Positions 6,933-10,527 of a DNA stretch of 10,527 nt are shown one piece after another. The notes below the pieces were generated by a model, which did not search any database, was not told where the DNA came from, and worked only from the letters and a program-made list of their open reading frames with translations. The stretch comes from JADHMP01 sp964617385 (GTDB lineage Bacteria > Bacteroidota > Bacteroidia > Flavobacteriales > Flavobacteriaceae): contig CAZTYX010000056.1 of NCBI GenBank assembly GCA_964617385.1, positions 1 through 10,527 of the forward strand, read 5' to 3'. The translations under genes were made by a program, and so were the position numbers. The stretch's first letter is position 1; each line of letters begins with the position of its first letter.

Positions 6933-7640
6933 ATGAAACAACAAAATAAAAAAGTGAAGTTGCTCGAACTGGGATTGAAACCCTATCAAGAGGCTTGGGA
7001 TTTTCAAGAAGAATTGTTTCAAAAAACCATTGCTCAAAAAAGAGCAAATCGGGAACAAACCCCCCCATTTCCAACATCAAATTACCTCCTATGGGTTGAA
7101 CATCCACCTGTTTATACGCTCGGGAAAAGTGGCGATTTGGCTCATTTGTTGTTAAATAAAAAAGAGCTAGAAAAAAAGGGAATTGCTTTTTATAAAACCA
7201 ATCGCGGAGGAGACATCACCTTTCATGGCCCTGGACAAATTGTGGGCTACCCCATTTTTGATTTGGATAATTTCTTTACAGACATTCATAAATATTTACG
7301 CTTATTAGAACAAGTGGTGATTGACACCCTGGCACTATATGGCTTAAAAGCCGATCGAAGCCCAGGAGAAACGGGTGTGTGGCTCGATGTGAACACCCCT
7401 TTTGCCCGAAAAATTTGCGCCATGGGTGTGCGGGCCAGCCGATGGGTTACGATGCATGGCTTTGCCTTAAATGTGAATACCCCACTGCATTATTTTGACC
7501 ACATAGTTCCCTGTGGAATTGTGGGTAAAGGGGTTACCTCTATGGAAAATGAACTGCAAAAAAGCGTTTCAGAAGAGGCGGTAAAAAAACAACTGCTTCA
7601 AAATTTTGAAAAACTTTTTCAAACCGAATGGATTAATTGA
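6933..7640 (+). CDS. lipB: Lipoyl(octanoyl) transferase
   Basis: Transfers octanoate from octanoyl-ACP to the lipoyl domains of 2-oxoacid dehydrogenases and GcvH, the first step of lipoate synthesis in the cytoplasm. The product has 235 residues (E. coli 213). Signatures: LLWVEHPPVYTLGKSGD, the RGGDITFHGPGQIVGYPIFDL block, the catalytic Lys160 in RKICAMGVR and catalytic Cys194 in VPCGIVGKGVTSM. The 34-residue spacing between the two equals that of E. coli LipB (Lys135, Cys169). The chosen ATG is supported by MKQQNKKVKLLELG, which resembles the usual family start. It is divergent from lysS and its last 8 bp overlap the convergent lipoprotein gene. LipA is not in the window. Confidence 0.97.
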   Translation: MKQQNKKVKLLELGLKPYQEAWDFQEELFQKTIAQKRANREQTPPFPTSNYLLWVEHPPVYTLGKSGDLAHLLLNKKELEKKGIAFYKTNRGGDITFHGPGQIVGYPIFDLDNFFTDIHKYLRLLEQVVIDTLALYGLKADRSPGETGVWLDVNTPFARKICAMGVRASRWVTMHGFALNVNTPLHYFDHIVPCGIVGKGVTSMENELQKSVSEEAVKKQLLQNFEKLFQTEWIN

Positions 7641-10095
7641 TCTGATAAATCATAAATCCATTGTTGTCCACCTGAACAACTAATTCAAGCGCTTTGTCAT
7701 CATCGGCATTAGTTAAATCTGCCGGACCAATGCCATGCACCGGAAAGCCCTCTACGGGTAAGCCGTTGCTGTAAAAGAGATAGGCTTTTTCTGCATCTTT
7801 ATCGGTGGTGGTGATATAGATTGTGTTTTGGAGATAAAAAAGTTTTGGTGCTGTATAATTTCCAAAAGGTAGTGTCACAGGTATGCCTTTAATGGTTAAG
7901 ATATTATCAGAAAGAGTTACCAAACTTTTGGCGCTCATGTCCACTTGATGTCCAGAGGAAAGACCTAAAGGTGTTTGCACCACATTTCCCTTTTGATCAA
8001 TTTGCAATAGTTGACCTGCAGCACTGGTGGTGGTGAAGGTGTCTCGATAATTATACACTGGATTGGTAGAGGTGGTTACCCTTTCTTTAATGTTTATTCG
8101 ATCTTTACCCTGACGGTTTAAAATACGCAAGCTACCATCTGCATTTTGCTGAATAATATAATCTTTATTACCCATCCGAATATGTTTAAGAGGGTGCATC
8201 AAGGTCTTGTTGAGTGTTTTGAGTTGAAAACCCTTGACAAGGGCACCGCTATTATTATACATTTTTAAGGTATTGCCTTCATCCACCACAAAACGATAAT
8301 TTCTATTGCGGTCATAATCAAATACTGCGAGGGGAATGTCTGAGGCACCCACCTTCATATCAAAAGGACGAACTACCTTGCCATTTCGGTCTATTATTTG
8401 AAAACGATCTGGGGTTCTAAAGGCCATCTGCAGCCGTTTATTTTTATATAAATCAACTTGCTGAACGGGCCCCTGAATGGGTCCAGAAAGAGCTTTTTTC
8501 CAAAAAAGTGTGCCCGTGTTTGAAAATAAATAAAGCTGGTTTTGTTGGTCTTGCAGCACAAGATCCATAGCTTTTGTACGGTGGTTTTTGATCCATTGGG
8601 GTGCACCTATGGCGGGCGATTCTAGCTGAAAAGAATATTGATTAACCACACTGTTTTTTACCATTTCTGGATTGTCTTTTTGTGCAGTAAAACGCATTTG
8701 CACAAAATCTTCTTCACCCACTCCTTGTAAGGCCAGCCATGGATATTTTGACAAATCGAATGATTCCCACGTTTTTTCTAAACCTGTAGTGTTTTTGGTT
8801 TGCCAATGATTTTGCAAGGCATTGGTGTTGCCCAGCCACAAGAAATTGCTTTGATCGGCCAAAGCTTCCATTAGGTTTTTATAAATAAAATCATTCGCTA
8901 AAACACGGCCGTCTTTATAAGCACTAATAACCGTTTTAATCATTTCTTCCGAGGAAGCATATACTAAAAAATCATCTATTTGGGTGCCCCATTGCACAGG
9001 TTGTGTTTTGCCTAAAAGATTGAGTAAAGCATTAAAATTGCTATCCCATTGGCTAGAATAATAGGCTACTGAGCGAAACGTTTTGGGTGATCCGTTTTCA
9101 ACTTGCAAACGAGGGTTGATGTTTTCTGTATTTTTTAGGTGTAAAAAAACAGCATCATCGTTTTTGATGCGCACACAAGCAATTTCATCAACAGCGGCTA
9201 ATGCACTAAAATCAATGTTAGGGAGCGCCATATTTTTAGAACGGCTATAATTTTTAAAATTATCTTCTAGTGTTTGCATGTCTTCAACAGCCAGGCCTAA
9301 ATAGCTATCCACACGAGCAGGACTCATTTCTGGACTTAGTATTTTTTGGCGACTTAGTCCTTTAATTAAATTGACAGGGTTGGCTATAGAATCATTGATA
9401 AAAGAAACACCATCAAGCGTAAATGGGTCTCTTTGGGTGTTAAAATCAAAGGCAGTCCAAGAACTACTCACCGCAGGGAAATTGGGTGTTTCAGGAAAAA
9501 TTTGTTCTAGGAAAGTGCTAGCGTTTACATGCAAAAGTAATTGCATGGGCGCATTGTTGTCTAATGTTTTGGTGAGTTTGTAAAAGTCTTTGGCATTGAT
9601 GCCAACCACTTTATTTTTATAATTTCGAATACTGTTTTCAATCACCAATTGCGAATCGGAAATATAGCAAACGTCACCCATGTAGCTTTCGTAATAGGTT
9701 TTTTCTTCATGTTGGTAGATGCCTATGGTGAGCCCTTCATAGACAATGCATTGATCATGTTTTGGGGGCAAACTATCTTGAGGTTGTCGTTCATAAATTA
9801 AAGAAAAAGCCAAGCTCGATTTGCCCTGTGGAGTAATGCAAATAAGACTTTGTCTATTTTCCATTTTGGAAGATAAATGGCTTAGGGGTTGTGTCACAAC
9901 GTCAAAAAGGGGGGGCAATTGAGAAAGTAGGGGTTGACTTCTAAATGTGTTTTTTGCAATATTAAAATCATTTACTTGTGCTACCAAAATAGTTTCTTGA
10001 GGGATGTATTCAAACCTATTTTTCAGAGGTTTGGTGTCTGTAGAACAAGACACCAAAAAAAGCAAAAGCAAACCGATGGAAAGTTGTTTCTTCAT
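7633..10095 (-). CDS. Large uncharacterised lipoprotein with beta-propeller-like C-terminal half (820 aa)
   Basis: Not recognised as a named protein. The ATG at 10095-10093 gives a textbook lipoprotein signal (MKKQLS, hydrophobic core, lipobox LVSC with Cys17); an in-frame ATG at 10119 adds 8 residues and has a purine-rich AAAAGGAG 11 nt upstream, so it is a real alternative. Residues 20-490 form a globular region starting FEYIPQETILVAQVNDF, with no catalytic motif that I recognise. From about residue 500 a strand-type repeat recurs: NQLYLFSNTGTLFWKKAL, DRFQIIDRNGKVVRPFD, NTLKMYNNSGALVKGF, GSLRILNRQGKDRINI, GQLLQIDQKGNVVQTP, AYLFYSNGLPVEGFPV. This x-L-x-[VIL]-x-[DN]-x-x-G pattern looks like blades of a beta-propeller, usually a protein- or glycan-binding scaffold. 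Probable envelope role; true function unknown. Its end overlaps lipB by 8 bp. Confidence 0.8.
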   Translation of the reverse strand: MKKQLSIGLLLLFLVSCSTDTKPLKNRFEYIPQETILVAQVNDFNIAKNTFRSQPLLSQLPPLFDVVTQPLSHLSSKMENRQSLICITPQGKSSLAFSLIYERQPQDSLPPKHDQCIVYEGLTIGIYQHEEKTYYESYMGDVCYISDSQLVIENSIRNYKNKVVGINAKDFYKLTKTLDNNAPMQLLLHVNASTFLEQIFPETPNFPAVSSSWTAFDFNTQRDPFTLDGVSFINDSIANPVNLIKGLSRQKILSPEMSPARVDSYLGLAVEDMQTLEDNFKNYSRSKNMALPNIDFSALAAVDEIACVRIKNDDAVFLHLKNTENINPRLQVENGSPKTFRSVAYYSSQWDSNFNALLNLLGKTQPVQWGTQIDDFLVYASSEEMIKTVISAYKDGRVLANDFIYKNLMEALADQSNFLWLGNTNALQNHWQTKNTTGLEKTWESFDLSKYPWLALQGVGEEDFVQMRFTAQKDNPEMVKNSVVNQYSFQLESPAIGAPQWIKNHRTKAMDLVLQDQQNQLYLFSNTGTLFWKKALSGPIQGPVQQVDLYKNKRLQMAFRTPDRFQIIDRNGKVVRPFDMKVGASDIPLAVFDYDRNRNYRFVVDEGNTLKMYNNSGALVKGFQLKTLNKTLMHPLKHIRMGNKDYIIQQNADGSLRILNRQGKDRINIKERVTTSTNPVYNYRDTFTTTSAAGQLLQIDQKGNVVQTPLGLSSGHQVDMSAKSLVTLSDNILTIKGIPVTLPFGNYTAPKLFYLQNTIYITTTDKDAEKAYLFYSNGLPVEGFPVHGIGPADLTNADDDKALELVVQVDNNGFMIYQIN

Positions 10096-10101
10096 AGAAC
10101 T

Positions 10102-10109
10102 CAAATGTA
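10102..10109 (-). promoter_or_regulatory. Possible -7 box for the 820-aa lipoprotein gene
   Basis: Minus-strand TACATTTG matches TAnnTTTG and ends 6 bp before the ATG at 10095. If used, the transcript would be nearly leaderless and the upstream start at 10119 would be excluded. No clear -33 TTG is visible, and the box could be chance in A+T-rich sequence. Confidence 0.3.
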
Positions 10110-10167
10110 AAAAAGTCATACATGCGCTTTCTCCTTTTTAAAAAATATTATTAACGGAATTATGGAC

Positions 10168-10203
10168 AAAAAAAGGTGCTCTTTTTTGAGAGCACCTTTT
10201 TTT
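10168..10203. terminator. Strong bidirectional intrinsic terminator
   Basis: GGTGCTCT (10175-10182) pairs perfectly with AGAGCACC (10189-10196) around a 6-nt loop. Seven A precede and seven T follow, so the site has a U-tract in both directions. It lies 12 bp beyond the stop of the minus-strand hydrolase remnant and separates that gene from the lipoprotein gene that starts downstream. Confidence 0.9.
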
Positions 10204-10215
10204 GAAAGTATTGCC

Positions 10216-10527
10216 TTAGTCTTTTTCTATTTGCATTAATATTGAGGCCAGCTTTTCGGGTTGAGAAAAATTGGGTGTATGACTTGATGCAATGCTACAC
10301 GATTTTTTGGATTTGACCTATATAGATGGCTCGCTGAACAGCAATTGGAATAGCTCGAACTTCAGTGCATTCGATATAATATTTAGGGATTTGTCCAAAG
10401 TGCATTTCGCTAATTTCTAGTTCATAGGCTAAAGGGGCGGCGGGTTCAGGCACTATGTTTGTGCAGCAGCATTTTAAGAAATCATTTATCGATACATTTT
10501 AAAATGGGATATTTAATTGTTGTGGCA
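10216..10527 (-). pseudogene. Alpha/beta-hydrolase, C-terminal part, frame-disrupted (continues beyond window)
   Basis: No long open frame exists here, but two minus-strand frames together read as the C-terminus of an EstC-like alpha/beta-hydrolase. The first frame gives VPEPAAPLAYEL, then HFGQIPKYYIECTEVRAIPI and AVQRAIYIGQIQK, and hits TAG at 10297-10295. The second frame, shifted by one base, gives SIASSHTPNFSQPEKLASIL, then MQIEKD and TAA at 10218-10216; its His is placed where this family has its catalytic His (SHxPxFSxPE). Removing one A from the A6 run at 10303-10308 would join the frames as QKSCSIASSH, the length expected for the family. A second in-frame stop (TAA, 10501-10499) and a compressed region around LKCCCTNI suggest decay rather than one isolated error. 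The transcription unit still ends in a strong terminator. The 5' part is outside the window. Confidence 0.7.

Noticed and set aside
6843..7107. Minus-strand frames of 66-71 codons over the lipB 5' end
   Set aside because: Antisense to conserved lipB sequence; Phe/Leu-rich composition is typical of shadows of Lys/Glu-rich coding sequence.
8394..8606. Minus-strand 70-codon frame inside the large lipoprotein gene
   Set aside because: Same-strand alternative frame of a gene with convincing propeller repeats; no start signal or domain.
10031..10123. Short minus-strand frame starting at the ATG of 10123 with well-spaced purine-rich sequence
   Set aside because: It overlaps the lipoprotein signal peptide out of frame and its translation (MYDFFTFEFYEETT...) looks like a frame shadow, not a conserved peptide.
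1..10527. A new multi-gene system, mobile element, CRISPR array, tRNA or rRNA gene
   Set aside because: Reading both strands I found no transposase, integrase, direct-repeat array, tRNA cloverleaf or linked defence-type genes; most of the window is core metabolism and envelope genes.

Overview
The window looks like a chromosomal housekeeping stretch from a member of the Bacteroidota, most likely family Flavobacteriaceae. The evidence is an A+T-rich composition, several short lipoprotein signal peptides of the MKK...SC type, TAnnTTTG promoter-like boxes instead of E. coli-type -10 boxes, a lysyl-tRNA synthetase with a long C-terminal tail, and a small Cys-rich DUF5522-type protein. The species cannot be fixed from sequence reading alone.

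Layout. The left edge holds the 3' third of alaS (+). It meets a DUF4136-type lipoprotein gene (-) with overlapping stop codons. Upstream of that lipoprotein gene, on the same strand, is a 51-codon gene for a CC-x3-C-x2-C protein (DUF5522-like). Its start lies only 19 bp from the divergent start of a plus-strand trio: a PLP-dependent D-cysteine desulfhydrase/ACC deaminase-family enzyme, a glucosaminidase-LysM lipoprotein, and hemL. These three are so tightly packed (109-nt overlap, then a 1-nt gap) that they probably form one operon. Facing hemL is a minus-strand pair, lysS followed by a small secreted Spy/CpxP-like protein. A 187-bp divergent intergenic region separates lysS from lipB (+) and carries TAnnTTTG boxes for both directions, one of them embedded in a perfect 17-bp palindrome. 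lipB converges with an 8-bp overlap on a large minus-strand gene for an unrecognised lipoprotein of about 820 residues with a beta-propeller-like C-terminal half. Beyond it are a strong symmetric terminator and, at the right edge, the C-terminal part of an alpha/beta-hydrolase gene whose reading frame is broken.

Functions. Most genes are core metabolism (tRNA charging, tetrapyrrole synthesis, lipoate attachment) or envelope lipoproteins. I see no mobile element, CRISPR array, toxin-antitoxin pair, phage module or obvious defence system, and nothing that amounts to a new multi-gene system. The points most worth a second look are the broken hydrolase, the large propeller lipoprotein, the palindrome over the lysS promoter box, the active-site residues that argue against ACC deaminase, and the glucosaminidase gene that lacks a conventional start near its signal peptide.
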